IMG/VR virus record: IMGVR_UViG_3300028569_002824
Location: 60,474-124,473 of that record
Length of the DNA: 64,000 nt
Source: a virus
Reading direction: 5' to 3' (one strand)
Under the pieces are notes generated by a model. That model did no database searches, was not told the origin of the DNA, and saw nothing but the letters and a program-made list of their open reading frames with translations. Below are positions 34,430-42,820 of this stretch, piece after piece; positions within the stretch are counted from its first letter, which is position 1; each line of letters begins with the position of its first letter. Made by a program: the position numbers and the translations under genes.

Positions 34430-35440
34430 TCAATTGTCTTTATAATTTCTGTTAAGGATTTTAAATCCCAGAGGTCTTCTGGAATGTGTGAATCGTGGAT
34501 AGGAAGAAGGTCGGATCACAATTCCTTCCGCCTGTTCCTTAGAAACATACGTTTGCATATCAGCTAATTCCTGAAGTTTATTGATAGCAGTTTGCACATC
34601 ACAACCAATAAAAGAGCATTCAGAAATAAACGGGACAACGTGACATTTAAGTTCTACATTACAGAACCCTTTCATCTCTTGATAATTCATATATTCTCCA
34701 GAAGATTTTTTTATTTGAAACACAATGAACTCGTGATTCTCTAGTCGTAGAGGATTCTTCTGAATGCTAGGACCAACCAACTCACCTTGAAGTATTCCAC
34801 TAAACCCACACGATAAATTAAGCTTCTTAGCAACTTTCCAGAATAAGCTATTTTCTGTGTCTTTCTTTGACAAATTTCGAGAACAAACTTTAACAACAGT
34901 TCCACTTTCAACAACAACAGTCATAGAACTACCGTCAAGCTTTTGTGTAATCGTAACTGACGGAGATTTAATTACCTCTTCCACAATATCGAGATTAGAA
35001 AGACCGTTGTCCTCATCCGTTTTGGAGATCAAGTCTGTTGGAAAATCTCCAATATTTTCTCCAGCAAGATTAGCAGGAAGATCTTTTATGTATTTTTTAA
35101 TACCCAATAATTCAGTTACATCTGTACTCACCTCATACAAACTAAACGAATCTGGAAATTCAGATAGAGGAATGACTAAACCTGCTGAGTATTCTCCTCT
35201 GAGATTTATCATTTTTAGTCTAACTGGTTTATCTGGAGAAGATTTGTTTATTAAAAATTGTGCCCAAGGAGCATTGTGAGGAAGCAATGTATCAATTACG
35301 ATAAACACTACTTTGTCGCCCTCTTTATGTAATCCAGATTGTACAACTGATTGCCAGCCCATTACATGAGCTAATTCTAGTCGATCCGCATTTGAATGAG
35401 GCCGAATCGATTTGATTTTTTCAATAGAGGCTAGTTTCAT
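34430..35440 (-). CDS. RNA ligase (DRB0094/Rnl5-type)
   Basis: 336 aa. N-terminal OB-like module (MKLASIEKIKSIRPHSNADRLELAHVMGW) in front of the ligase domain is the hallmark of the Deinococcus DRB0094 family. Motif I is QKLDGSS (nucleotidyl Lys167), motif III about EFIVFQIK, motif IV EGIVIRPS (about 309-316), motif V GFKILN. Seals RNA nicks via an adenylated lysine. With 18 tRNA genes nearby, repair of tRNAs cut by host anticodon nucleases is a natural role, as for T4 Rnl1, but a kinase/phosphatase partner is not seen. Confidence 0.9.
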   Translation of the reverse strand: MKLASIEKIKSIRPHSNADRLELAHVMGWQSVVQSGLHKEGDKVVFIVIDTLLPHNAPWAQFLINKSSPDKPVRLKMINLRGEYSAGLVIPLSEFPDSFSLYEVSTDVTELLGIKKYIKDLPANLAGENIGDFPTDLISKTDEDNGLSNLDIVEEVIKSPSVTITQKLDGSSMTVVVESGTVVKVCSRNLSKKDTENSLFWKVAKKLNLSCGFSGILQGELVGPSIQKNPLRLENHEFIVFQIKKSSGEYMNYQEMKGFCNVELKCHVVPFISECSFIGCDVQTAINKLQELADMQTYVSKEQAEGIVIRPSSYPRFTHSRRPLGFKILNRNYKDN

Positions 35441-35474
35441 ATTATAATAAGCGTTGAATGTAACAAATTAACGA

Positions 35475-35500
35475 AACAGCCTGAGAATTCTCAGGCTGTT
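35475..35500. terminator. 26-bp perfect palindrome
   Basis: AACAGCCTGAGAATTCTCAG... is its own reverse complement over 26 bases. It lies between the FGE-like gene and the RNA ligase gene, so it may end the first transcript; the following T-run is weak (TTAATTTGTT). A protein-binding site is the alternative. Confidence 0.45.
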
Positions 35501-35510
35501 AACATCGGTC

Positions 35511-36350
35511 TTACTGTTGTATATTACGAGCAAGTCTAAAGCCAAGCCCTGGAGTTTTAATATCAGGAGTGTCGTGGAAACTCAGCTCGTTAAATTGATT
35601 TGAAAACCATTTATGAGTAGAATCAAAGTAACCTCCTGAACGATAGGAACGAAGCCGATTCCCTTTTAAATCCCAACACCATTCAGTTACGTTTCCAGAC
35701 ATGTCATAAATGCCTAGTTCATTTGCTAGCTTCGTTCCAACTTCATGTGCTGTGTCGTTACTGTTACCTTTATGCCAACAAACGTCATTTATTTCGTTGC
35801 TGCCGGAATATATAAATCCCTTTGACTTAACTCCTCCTCTAGCTGCCCATTCCCACTCAGCTTCAGTAGGAAGACGGTACCCATTAGCATTGACGTTTTG
35901 ATTTACAACAAAAGACCCACTATTTCCAAAGTCGAGTCTTTTGTACACTTTTCCCTGTACTTCATACACCGGAAGCAGTCCTTCCATTTCACTCTTTGAG
36001 TTACACCACTCGACAGCATCATACCAACTTATATGAGTGACTGGATATTTGTCTCCTAGTCCCTGTCCTACGTTTGATAGGCGATATCCATTTTTTACTG
36101 CCCATTGCATTACCGCTTTCCACTCACCCCAAGTCACTTCGTGTTTACTAATTTCAAATGATTTTACTAATTTTTCTGAAACTTTTGACTCTGCTGGCAA
36201 CTCTCCCTCCTTTACTTCGATTAATTCCGAAACATACACATCACGCAAAATGTCAGTGTTTGGTCTCATCTCTGGTGAAGACTCGACACCGTAACTTAAC
36301 GTCAAACAACTAACTGTAATAAATGCAATTAAATAATTTATTGTTTTCAT
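35511..36350 (-). CDS. secreted FGE-like (sulfatase-modifying-factor fold) protein
   Basis: 279 aa. Signal peptide about 1-23, then the FGE-sulfatase fold: SFEISKHEVTWGEWKAVMQW, VTHISWYDAVEWCNS, GYRLPTEAEWEWAARGG, DMSGNVTEWCWD and the terminal GLGFRLARN. The segment that holds the two catalytic Cys in formylglycine-generating enzymes (RGGSW.C....C) reads SGGYFDSTHKWFSN here, with no Cys, so it is unlikely to make formylglycine. This C-type-lectin-related fold is also used for ligand binding. Well-conserved family in Planctomycetes-Verrucomicrobia-type bacteria. Confidence 0.85.
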   Translation of the reverse strand: MKTINYLIAFITVSCLTLSYGVESSPEMRPNTDILRDVYVSELIEVKEGELPAESKVSEKLVKSFEISKHEVTWGEWKAVMQWAVKNGYRLSNVGQGLGDKYPVTHISWYDAVEWCNSKSEMEGLLPVYEVQGKVYKRLDFGNSGSFVVNQNVNANGYRLPTEAEWEWAARGGVKSKGFIYSGSNEINDVCWHKGNSNDTAHEVGTKLANELGIYDMSGNVTEWCWDLKGNRLRSYRSGGYFDSTHKWFSNQFNELSFHDTPDIKTPGLGFRLARNIQQ

Positions 36351-36359
36351 AGAATTACT

Positions 36360-36387
36360 ATCCTACAAAAAATAAACATTTAGTCAA
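36360..36387 (-). promoter_or_regulatory. sigma70-like promoter
   Basis: Minus strand: TTGACT (36382-36387), 16-base spacer, TAGGAT (36360-36365), nine bases before the ATG at 36350. The rest of 36388-36510 shows no gene. Confidence 0.4.
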
Positions 36388-36510
36388 CAATCTGATTTGT
36401 GTTTGTACATATACTAGATAAAATTACCGGAATATCAATCGTTTAAAATTTACTGATACTATGTTGTCTGTCGTTTCGTAGTTTAAATGCATATCGACGA
36501 TGCAAATAAT

Positions 36511-36849
36511 TTATACTTTACCTACGTTAAAACCACTATTTTTTTCATTCTTATGAACAAAAAAAGCATAGAGAGTCAACTCTTCTGTTACTTTGCCTTC
36601 AGACGATTTAAGAGTAAGCACACTTCCGTCCAGCATACATACTTCATTATCCCCCTCAGTAAAAGTTACAATTACGTGTACCTCGTTATCTTCTTCGTCC
36701 ACATCAGTCCAACTTAACGATAAAAATTCATTAAAAGGATCTCCGGTAAAATTGTATATTTGAGTTTCTAACAAACGACCTTCCAGTTCAACTACTGGAC
36801 ATTTTTGTAAAATTTTGTATACACCGTTAATAGGAATTAGTTGTTTCAT
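36511..36849 (-). CDS. hypothetical beta-rich protein (112 aa)
   Basis: Acidic, beta-strand-rich (NEVHVIVTFTEGDNEVCML). Not recognised; isolated. Confidence 0.55.
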   Translation of the reverse strand: MKQLIPINGVYKILQKCPVVELEGRLLETQIYNFTGDPFNEFLSLSWTDVDEEDNEVHVIVTFTEGDNEVCMLDGSVLTLKSSEGKVTEELTLYAFFVHKNEKNSGFNVGKV

Positions 36850-36957
36850 TTTAATACTATTGTATTTATCTCAACTCACGTTCTCGATAAGGTGAGTACG
36901 AAACTAATTTATTAAGAGTTCACTTTTAATCTTAATACGCTTAATATAATAGTTGGT

Positions 36958-37113
36958 ATGAACAAGATCGCAAACGAAGTTAAGCAACAAATTCAAGAAC
37001 GTATAAAAACAATAAACGAAAGTGTTCACACAAAAATTACACACGAGTTTAACTCAAACATGACCCGTTATTCTGCATTTAAAGCTCCTTGTATATCTAA
37101 ACAAAAGAAATAA
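36958..37113 (+). CDS. small basic protein (51 aa)
   Basis: MNKIANEVKQ... to ...CISKQKK. Complete ATG-TAA frame on the plus strand in an otherwise empty 260-base stretch, with a TATAAT at 36945-36950. Helical and basic. Function unknown. Confidence 0.5.
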   Translation: MNKIANEVKQQIQERIKTINESVHTKITHEFNSNMTRYSAFKAPCISKQKK

Positions 37114-37116
37114 AAC

Positions 37117-37187
37117 ATCTCCAAGGGGATTTGAACCCTTACTATGTCCGTGAAAGGGACAGGTGCTAACCATTACACTATGGAGAC
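37117..37187 (-). tRNA. tRNA-Glu(TTC)
   Basis: Anticodon loop CTTTCAC in a paired GTCC/GGAC stem; T-loop GTTCAAATC; acceptor GTCTCCA/TGGAGAT. CCA not encoded. A second tRNA-Glu(TTC) lies at 52044. Confidence 0.9.
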
Positions 37188-37190
37188 ATT

Positions 37191-37265
37191 TGGAGCACTG
37201 GGTCAGAGTCGAACTGACCATAAAGGGTTTTGCAGGCCCTCGCCTAGCCGATTAGCTTCCAGTGC
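37191..37265 (-). tRNA. tRNA-Cys(GCA)
   Basis: Acceptor GCACTGG/CCAGTGC perfectly paired, anticodon loop CTGCAAA, T-loop GTTCGACTC, CCA encoded. Confidence 0.9.
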
Positions 37266-37306
37266 GTAACTGATTTATCGTCTAGTTTTAAAAATAAACA
37301 ACAGAA

Positions 37307-37654
37307 TTAATCGTTAAACCAACCCAACACGTCATTAAACGCTTCTTCGAAGCGTGTCATGTGTTGTGCAGGCTCAAACGATTCTTTGACTTTTGCTTTC
37401 TTTTTCTTGTTTTTTGATGCAGCAAAATCTGCTCCTGTAATTTTATTAAAGGGAGGGGCTTTTTGAGCAAGTTTTTTCTGTTTAGGAGAAAGTTCCTTTT
37501 CGTCTTCTGACTTTTTGTTTTCTTCCTTTTCTTTGTGTTCTAAACACTCTTCGCACTCCTCACATTCACATCCATTCACAGCATACCTACAATGCTCTGC
37601 TTTTTCGAGCATAGTTGCATAAGCTTCACTAAGGAGTTTTTCATCATTATGCAT
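37307..37654 (-). CDS. Lys/Glu-rich protein with putative capsid-targeting N-terminus
   Basis: 115 aa. N-terminus HNDEKLLSEAYATML: LSE-A fits the (I/L)xE-(A/G/S) site cut by T4-type prohead proteases. Then a Cys/Glu segment (CECEECEECLEHKEKEENKK), a Lys-rich middle with ELSPKQKKLAQK, and an amphipathic C-terminus ending GWFND. Shares layout and the (E)L(S/T)(P/A)KQKKL motif with 37780-38055. Candidate internal head or core protein. Confidence 0.6.
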   Translation of the reverse strand: MHNDEKLLSEAYATMLEKAEHCRYAVNGCECEECEECLEHKEKEENKKSEDEKELSPKQKKLAQKAPPFNKITGADFAASKNKKKKAKVKESFEPAQHMTRFEEAFNDVLGWFND

Positions 37655-37684
37655 AATATTTTACTTAATCAAACATCTAATGAA

Positions 37685-37700
37685 AAAGCATCCTTGCTTT
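37685..37700 (-). terminator. weak intrinsic-terminator-like hairpin
   Basis: Minus strand: AAAGCA-AGGA-TGCTTT followed by TT, downstream of the gene at 37780-38055. Short stem; tentative. The rest of 37655-37779 shows no gene. Confidence 0.25.
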
Positions 37701-37779
37701 GAAACCAGCTTATACAGCTTCTTTTACTGTATCACACAGATTAGTATTAAGAGCAGCAAGCCTACCAAACACCAAAAGA

Positions 37780-38055
37780 TCAGTCTTCAAAATAATTCCA
37801 AAAATCTTCGTACAATCTTTCGAAACTTTCTGCTACTTTTTCTTTCTTCGTCATCTTCTTCTTCTTCTTCATAGCAGCTTGAAGAGCTGGTGGCAATTTC
37901 TTTTGCTTGGCGGTAAGTTCACTCCCACCCTTTTCTGCTTTCTCTTCCTTCTCATCTTCCTTCTTAGCCCAAGGTGGGACCCAATCTTTCCCCTTTCCTT
38001 TCTTCTCTAAGATTAATTCATATGCTTCAGCTAATAGCTTTACGTCGTTGTTCAT
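37780..38055 (-). CDS. Lys-rich protein with putative capsid-targeting N-terminus
   Basis: 91 aa. MNNDVKLLAEAYELILEKKG: LAE-A fits the T4 prohead-protease site. Then basic low-complexity sequence with ELTAKQKKLPPAL and KKKKKMTKKEK, and a C-terminal SFERLYEDFWNYFED like the neighbour's. Paralogue of 37307-37654. Such small basic proteins with cleavable N-termini are typical of T4 internal and core proteins. Confidence 0.6.
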   Translation of the reverse strand: MNNDVKLLAEAYELILEKKGKGKDWVPPWAKKEDEKEEKAEKGGSELTAKQKKLPPALQAAMKKKKKMTKKEKVAESFERLYEDFWNYFED

Positions 38056-38103
38056 AATGCTATTTAAGGAAAAGGCTGTATATTTATGATGTAAAATAAG
38101 CCG

Positions 38104-38175
38104 AGCCGGGTATCGGATTCGAACCGATGACCTACGGTTTACAAAACCGTTGCACTACCACTGTGCTAACCCGGC
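38104..38175 (-). tRNA. tRNA-Thr(TGT)
   Basis: Acceptor GCCGGGT/ACCCGGC, anticodon loop TTTGTAA between ACGGT and ACCGT, T-loop GTTCGAATC. CCA not encoded. Confidence 0.9.
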
Positions 38176-38189
38176 AACACGAAAAAAAT

Positions 38190-38260
38190 AGCGGGTGAGA
38201 GAATCGAACTCTCCTAAAGATGCTTATGAGACACCTGAATTCGCCAGAATTCTAACCCGC
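38190..38260 (-). tRNA. tRNA with CAT anticodon (Met or Ile2)
   Basis: Acceptor GCGGGT/ACCCGC, anticodon loop CTCATAA, T-loop GTTCGATTC. The D-arm is odd: two GAATTC copies flank TGGC, giving a very small loop. No initiator C1-A72 mismatch, so elongator Met or, if modified by the phage TilS, Ile2 reading AUA. Confidence 0.8.
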
Positions 38261-38274
38261 ATTATAAATCTTAC

Positions 38275-38457
38275 TTATCTACAAACAGGAGCACAAACTG
38301 CCTTGCAGTCTTTCGGTTGTTTGCATGACTTTTTGCTGCAAGCACACGCACAAACTGCCTTGCAGTCTTTCGGTTGTTTGTATGACTTTTTGCTGCAAAC
38401 ACACGCAGAAACAACTAAGAGAATTACTAAAACAAAAAGAATATTGATGATTTTCAT
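38275..38457 (-). CDS. Cys-rich small lipoprotein with internal duplication
   Basis: 60 aa. Signal peptide with VVSAC (Cys19) as lipobox, then two 19-residue units (CSKKSYKQPKDCKAVCACA and a near copy), Cys about every 4-8 residues, highly basic. Could bind metal or form a disulfide-knotted cap at the outer membrane. No homolog recognised. Confidence 0.6.
   Translation of the reverse strand: MKIINILFVLVILLVVSACVCSKKSYKQPKDCKAVCACACSKKSCKQPKDCKAVCAPVCR
38291..38404 (-). repeat. 57-bp tandem repeat, two copies
   Basis: 38291-38347 and 38348-38404 differ at only two positions by eye. Encodes the duplicated Cys unit of the lipoprotein. Confidence 0.85.
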
Positions 38458-38561
38458 ATATCAATATATTATTGCCTTTTAATAAAAAGACAACAAAGGA
38501 CGTGTTTATTTTTTACTGGGTAGTGTTGCTAAAACACCTGCCGTCGAAATAAGTAACAAGA

Positions 38562-39446
38562 GTGCAAACAACAAACGACGATACAGATAAAATAAGAAAA
38601 ATACCAGTTTTTTATCATATACCAAAAAATGCAGGAACGTATGTTTCTGATTTGTTTCTTATTGCTTTTAGATATTACAGAAGAACATACACGGATTGGC
38701 TGAGAACACATATTCCAGAAAGAGATTCCATTAAATGTCTGCAATTAATTAAAGACGGCTTTCTGGTAGCAAAACTATTAGTCGGAGATCCAAATTCGTT
38801 TTGTGAGCACAATTTAAAATTCATAAAAAAACACTCTAAGACAGAATGGGACATTCAACTTGAAGACATACTCCCAGAGGCGTTAACGAATGTTTTTTTA
38901 TTTGGGGTTATAGTCGAAGGAAGAGGGTTGAAGATAAATAATCTCGTTTTAAATTTATTAAATGAATATATTCCACATCAGTTTCTAATATTAAGAGAAC
39001 CGTTTTCAAGAGCCCAATCACTTTACAATTATATTAAATCAGAAAGTTCGATTCATGAACGTACTCACGGACTTATTAAAGCTGACACGTTCGAAGACTA
39101 TATAATGTCAGAACAACTTGAGGATAGCTGGATAATAAGAAATTTAATTCAAGTCGAAAATTCAATTCCACTTAACGAACAACACTTTAATGACGCTGTT
39201 AATATATTATCTCGATTTAACATATATCCCATTAAAAACATAATACTGGCAGTTCAAGAAGCATTTTTAACCTGCTATGACTTTGATATCCTAAAAGTTA
39301 AACTTAACAAGTCGGATGAAGTCCATAAAAATGAGGGCAAAAAGGTTTGTAAACTACAACTGGAAAACTTTTCACCAAAAATTCAACAGACTTTCAACAA
39401 TAGAACTTTTTTGGATAACAAGCTATACAACACTTTTATAAAATAA
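38562..39446 (+). CDS. sulfotransferase-like protein (stand-alone paralogue of the 12273 fusion domain)
   Basis: 294 aa, GTG start (no ATG available). IPVFYHIPKNAGTYV (P-loop), ILREPFSRAQSLYNYIKSE (3'-phosphate motif, about 145-163), SEQLEDSWIIRNL and a terminal NNRTFLDNKLYNTF mirror the C-terminal half of the fusion at 12273 and the protein at 49998. First gene of the plus-strand glycan island; overlaps the next by TAATG. Confidence 0.7.
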   Translation: MQTTNDDTDKIRKIPVFYHIPKNAGTYVSDLFLIAFRYYRRTYTDWLRTHIPERDSIKCLQLIKDGFLVAKLLVGDPNSFCEHNLKFIKKHSKTEWDIQLEDILPEALTNVFLFGVIVEGRGLKINNLVLNLLNEYIPHQFLILREPFSRAQSLYNYIKSESSIHERTHGLIKADTFEDYIMSEQLEDSWIIRNLIQVENSIPLNEQHFNDAVNILSRFNIYPIKNIILAVQEAFLTCYDFDILKVKLNKSDEVHKNEGKKVCKLQLENFSPKIQQTFNNRTFLDNKLYNTFIK

Positions 39447-40081
39447 TGTACGATATTAATAAAAAGTTTATATTTACACATCCACCTAAATGTGGAGGAA
39501 CGTCTATTGAAGAACTTGTTGGGTTTTTAGCCTTAAGAGACAAATTTCCATCAGTTGCGCCGTTTAAACACGCTTCTTTAGAAACTCATATACAAAAATT
39601 AACAGAAAAAAAAGTACCACTCGAAGATATTTTTAAGGTATCGATAATAAGAAACCCATGGGCAAGAGTTGTGTCATTTTACAACCACCATAAACACAAA
39701 GCATATGATTTTTATACAAACGAACAACCAAATAACCCATTACCTGCAATAGTTGTTGATGCGAGAAAATTAACATTTAATGAGTTTGTTTGCAAATATT
39801 GCAAACATAACTTTAATTTCAACACAGTTACTAAACCGTATATGTTTGCTGATGATAATTTTTTCGTAGATTACGTAATTAGGGTAGAGCACATAGAAGA
39901 AGACCTTTATAAAATAAAAGATAAGCTACAAATTAATTTACCTTCTGTTATTCCTTGCAGAAATGACATGAATCAATTTACAGCACGAAAACCGTATTCA
40001 GAGTATTTTGATCAGAAAACAAAAAACTACATAAAACAGCTGTTTGAATGGGACATCAATAATTTTGGTTATACATTTTAA
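39446..40081 (+). CDS. sulfotransferase family protein
   Basis: 211 aa. HPPKCGGTS (12-20) and RNPWARVVS (69-77) give both PAPS-binding motifs; C-terminal helix IKQLFEWDINNFGY is typical of Sulfotransfer_2-like proteins. Co-translated with the preceding gene. Carbohydrate sulfation is the likely role. Confidence 0.82.
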   Translation: MYDINKKFIFTHPPKCGGTSIEELVGFLALRDKFPSVAPFKHASLETHIQKLTEKKVPLEDIFKVSIIRNPWARVVSFYNHHKHKAYDFYTNEQPNNPLPAIVVDARKLTFNEFVCKYCKHNFNFNTVTKPYMFADDNFFVDYVIRVEHIEEDLYKIKDKLQINLPSVIPCRNDMNQFTARKPYSEYFDQKTKNYIKQLFEWDINNFGYTF

Positions 40082-40089
40082 GTAAGGCT

Positions 40090-41091
40090 ATGGAAAAAAA
40101 CACCAATGATTTCATCTTAAAGCGAGAGTTTTCTGCAACCCACAAGCCTGTCGAATGGAAGAGTCGTGATGTTGTGATGATACACGAAAAGCTAAATTCT
40201 ATTATTTTACATATAGAACCTAGCTGGGCTCCAACCGCAAATGCTAGGCTGTCTTTGTTAAAAACTATAACATCAAAAAATATATTGATATTAAACTTGA
40301 ATAATTGTTCAGCGTATGGTCACATATACAGCGAAGTTTTATCAGAACTATATGCTGTTAGCGAAACGTACTCAGAATATGATTGTGTTATTACTGTTTT
40401 ATCATCAAGGATGAAAGATTTAATTCAATTTTTTGATTTAAAATTATCAAACAAAATCAAATTCATCGAAAAAAACCAAGAGGTTTTGTTGAATTTTGAA
40501 GAGCTACGAATTGTTAATCACTCCCCAAGATCATATGTAAATAAAGCTAAAAACGTTATCGCGTTGAAAGAGGCTTTTCATTCTTCAAAACCAATTGCAA
40601 AAAAAGACCGAGAATTTTTGTTATACTGTTCCAGAAACTCTCCTACTGCTAAACACGGCAGAAGATTAACTCAAGAAACTGAAACAAAAATTATTGAAAT
40701 GCTGGAGCAATACGCTAATAAGAATAATTTAAACTTTTACTTATTAACAGGACAAGAAGCTGACGGTACAATTACTCCTATTTCAAAACAATATGACCTC
40801 TTCAGTAATGCAAAATTAGTTGTTGGAGTTCATGGTGCAGTTATGTCGAATTTAATTTTTCTTGACCCACTAAAATCTTCTAAAATTATAGAAATTTGTC
40901 CAGCTTCCGGAAAATGCTTTAAGGAGCTTTTTGATGGAGCAATTGACACTTTTGCTGAATATCACACAATTTTATATAAAACGTCTCCTAAAACAGCAAC
41001 ACTTGAAGGGCGAAGTTTTTTTAATGCTTTAAGTAAAGAAGAATCTACAATAGATATACATGAATTAAAACAATTACTGGATACAATATGA
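40090..41091 (+). CDS. GT61-type glycosyltransferase
   Basis: 333 aa. LLYCSRNSPTAKHGRRLTQE, then LVVGVHGAVMSNLIFLDP (about 250-267) and ICPASGKCFKEL are the hallmark blocks of family GT61 (DUF563), a group transferring xylose, GlcNAc or similar in plants and bacteria. Paralogue of 44468-45412. A purine-rich TAAGG precedes the start, one of the few Shine-Dalgarno-like sequences. Overlaps the next gene by ATGA. Confidence 0.82.
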   Translation: MEKNTNDFILKREFSATHKPVEWKSRDVVMIHEKLNSIILHIEPSWAPTANARLSLLKTITSKNILILNLNNCSAYGHIYSEVLSELYAVSETYSEYDCVITVLSSRMKDLIQFFDLKLSNKIKFIEKNQEVLLNFEELRIVNHSPRSYVNKAKNVIALKEAFHSSKPIAKKDREFLLYCSRNSPTAKHGRRLTQETETKIIEMLEQYANKNNLNFYLLTGQEADGTITPISKQYDLFSNAKLVVGVHGAVMSNLIFLDPLKSSKIIEICPASGKCFKELFDGAIDTFAEYHTILYKTSPKTATLEGRSFFNALSKEESTIDIHELKQLLDTI

Positions 41092-41924
41092 AAAATATTT
41101 CTTCACCAATACTTAAAACTACCCACAACCGAACGGCTGGTTTTTTTTCTAATTGCTCGGTCCGATTAGAACAAATTAAAAAGTATTTCAACGAAAAAAA
41201 CGAACCTCCTCATGCGATAGACTCAAGCGGACAGTTTAGAAATTACAAGGAAAATATTGATGATCTAGATGAAGATTTAGCAAAGTATTTTTTTGAAGAA
41301 AAACTTTTTGATAAAAATACAGAAAAACACACATATTCAAATGTCAATCAATTTCAAGACTTCAAAAATATCGATTTTAAAAATAATACACTGATTGTAG
41401 AAGCGTATTTTTCCCCCAGCATTACAATAAGAAACATTATAGAAGTTTTCGAAAAAAAATATTCATTAGATTATGATAATATATGTTCCGTTTACTATAG
41501 AGGAAACGACAAGGAGACCGAAACGGGGTTAGCTGACTATGAAGAATTCTTTAATAAGACTGAGGAAATTTTGCAAAAGAATCCACAAATAAAATTCTTA
41601 ATACAAACAGACGAGCTCGAATTTGCAGAAGCATTTAAACAGAGGTTTCCAAATAGTTTTTGGTTTGATGAAATGTCTATGATAAATCATGATCCGAAGT
41701 CATCTGTTCATCATTCTATACCAAGAAATAAGAGAAAGGAACATGCTTCATATTTTTTCGCCGCTGTTCTTATTATGTCAAAAACAAAACATTTAATAAC
41801 ATATTCAGGCAATTGCGGTCTTTGGGTAGTTTTGTATAAGGGTAATACAAAAAACGTACATCAATATTTAAAAACCAAAAATCAGAAAACTGGTGAAATT
41901 AAAAAAGATTGGGGATGGATATAA
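41088..41924 (+). CDS. fucosyltransferase-like GT-B protein
   Basis: 278 aa. CSVYYRGNDKETETGLADYEEF carries the basic RxxD block of the NodZ/FUT8/O-fucosyltransferase superfamily, and KHLITYSGNCGLWVVLYKG matches its C-terminal donor motif (S-N..S-W-x). Would transfer fucose from GDP-fucose. N-terminal 60 residues unmatched. Joined to the next gene by TAATG. Confidence 0.65.
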   Translation: MKNISSPILKTTHNRTAGFFSNCSVRLEQIKKYFNEKNEPPHAIDSSGQFRNYKENIDDLDEDLAKYFFEEKLFDKNTEKHTYSNVNQFQDFKNIDFKNNTLIVEAYFSPSITIRNIIEVFEKKYSLDYDNICSVYYRGNDKETETGLADYEEFFNKTEEILQKNPQIKFLIQTDELEFAEAFKQRFPNSFWFDEMSMINHDPKSSVHHSIPRNKRKEHASYFFAAVLIMSKTKHLITYSGNCGLWVVLYKGNTKNVHQYLKTKNQKTGEIKKDWGWI

Positions 41925-42820
41925 TGATCAATTCTATTAGTGATATTCTTAATTTTAGGTACGATCCACGTTTTTTAACGTGGTTTAAGCCAAATTTATT
42001 ATCACAGCAAGAAATTGAAAAACACTTATTAATAGCACCGCTCGTGTTTAAAAACTTCGACATTAGTATAATTCATCAACAAATAAATGTTAATACTGAC
42101 TTTACGACAAATGATGTTTATTGTGACGTTGTCCGACTTCGTAGGATAAAAACCATTCTTACGAATCATCCAGGTGAATTTGATAATCTTGTGTGCTCTG
42201 GAGATGATATACATTTAAGTAGAAATATTGAATATTTAAAAGAAGTTAAACATTTATTTAAACATATTTATTACGAAGCAAAAGACATAGAATGTGATTG
42301 GGTAACCACCATACCAATGGGTACAATTATGGCCTATATGTTAAGATGTGGAGGAGATCAAATACTACACCATATAAACAAACCAAAAAATAAAACTAAG
42401 CTAATTGGTTCTGCTTTTGGTAGTAGATGGCCTTTAGTAACCAAAAAAGTTCAAGACAGAGGATTGTTAGCAGAGTTCACGCAAAGCTCTCCATTTATGG
42501 ATAATATGTTTTGCAATCCATTAGATTATTTTGAAAAGCTAAGTGATTATAAATTTTTTGCTTGTCCATTAGGGAATGGTATTCAGACTCCTAAGATATG
42601 TGAATCTATTCTATGTGAAACAGTACCTGTAGTAACAAATCATATTGCGCACAGAGAACTAAGAGACATTTACAATTTACCACTCTTAATAGTAGATAAA
42701 TGGGAGGACTTAACAGAAGACTTCTTAAACGAAGCTTATGACAGTAAGTATAAACATATAGATTGGCAAAAAGAAAAAGCAAAGTTTTTAGTAGAAAACT
42801 TTAAAAATCTATTAAAATAA
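41924..42820 (+). CDS. exostosin-like (GT47) glycosyltransferase, copy 1
   Basis: 298 aa from the ATG overlapping the upstream stop (MINSISDILNF; copy 2 starts MINSIKEILNF). C-terminal half has KFFACPLGNGIQTPKICESILCETVPVV, the family's nucleotide-sugar motif (acidic E..LCE.VPVV). The first 115 residues differ from copy 2, the last 160 are nearly or fully identical (see repeat). Two bases before the WcbI gene. Confidence 0.75.
   Translation: MINSISDILNFRYDPRFLTWFKPNLLSQQEIEKHLLIAPLVFKNFDISIIHQQINVNTDFTTNDVYCDVVRLRRIKTILTNHPGEFDNLVCSGDDIHLSRNIEYLKEVKHLFKHIYYEAKDIECDWVTTIPMGTIMAYMLRCGGDQILHHINKPKNKTKLIGSAFGSRWPLVTKKVQDRGLLAEFTQSSPFMDNMFCNPLDYFEKLSDYKFFACPLGNGIQTPKICESILCETVPVVTNHIAHRELRDIYNLPLLIVDKWEDLTEDFLNEAYDSKYKHIDWQKEKAKFLVENFKNLLK

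Noticed and set aside
35511-36350. A diversity-generating retroelement target (C-type-lectin fold at the C-terminus)
   Set aside because: No reverse transcriptase or template repeat was seen in the window, and the end of the gene has no adenine-biased variable region.
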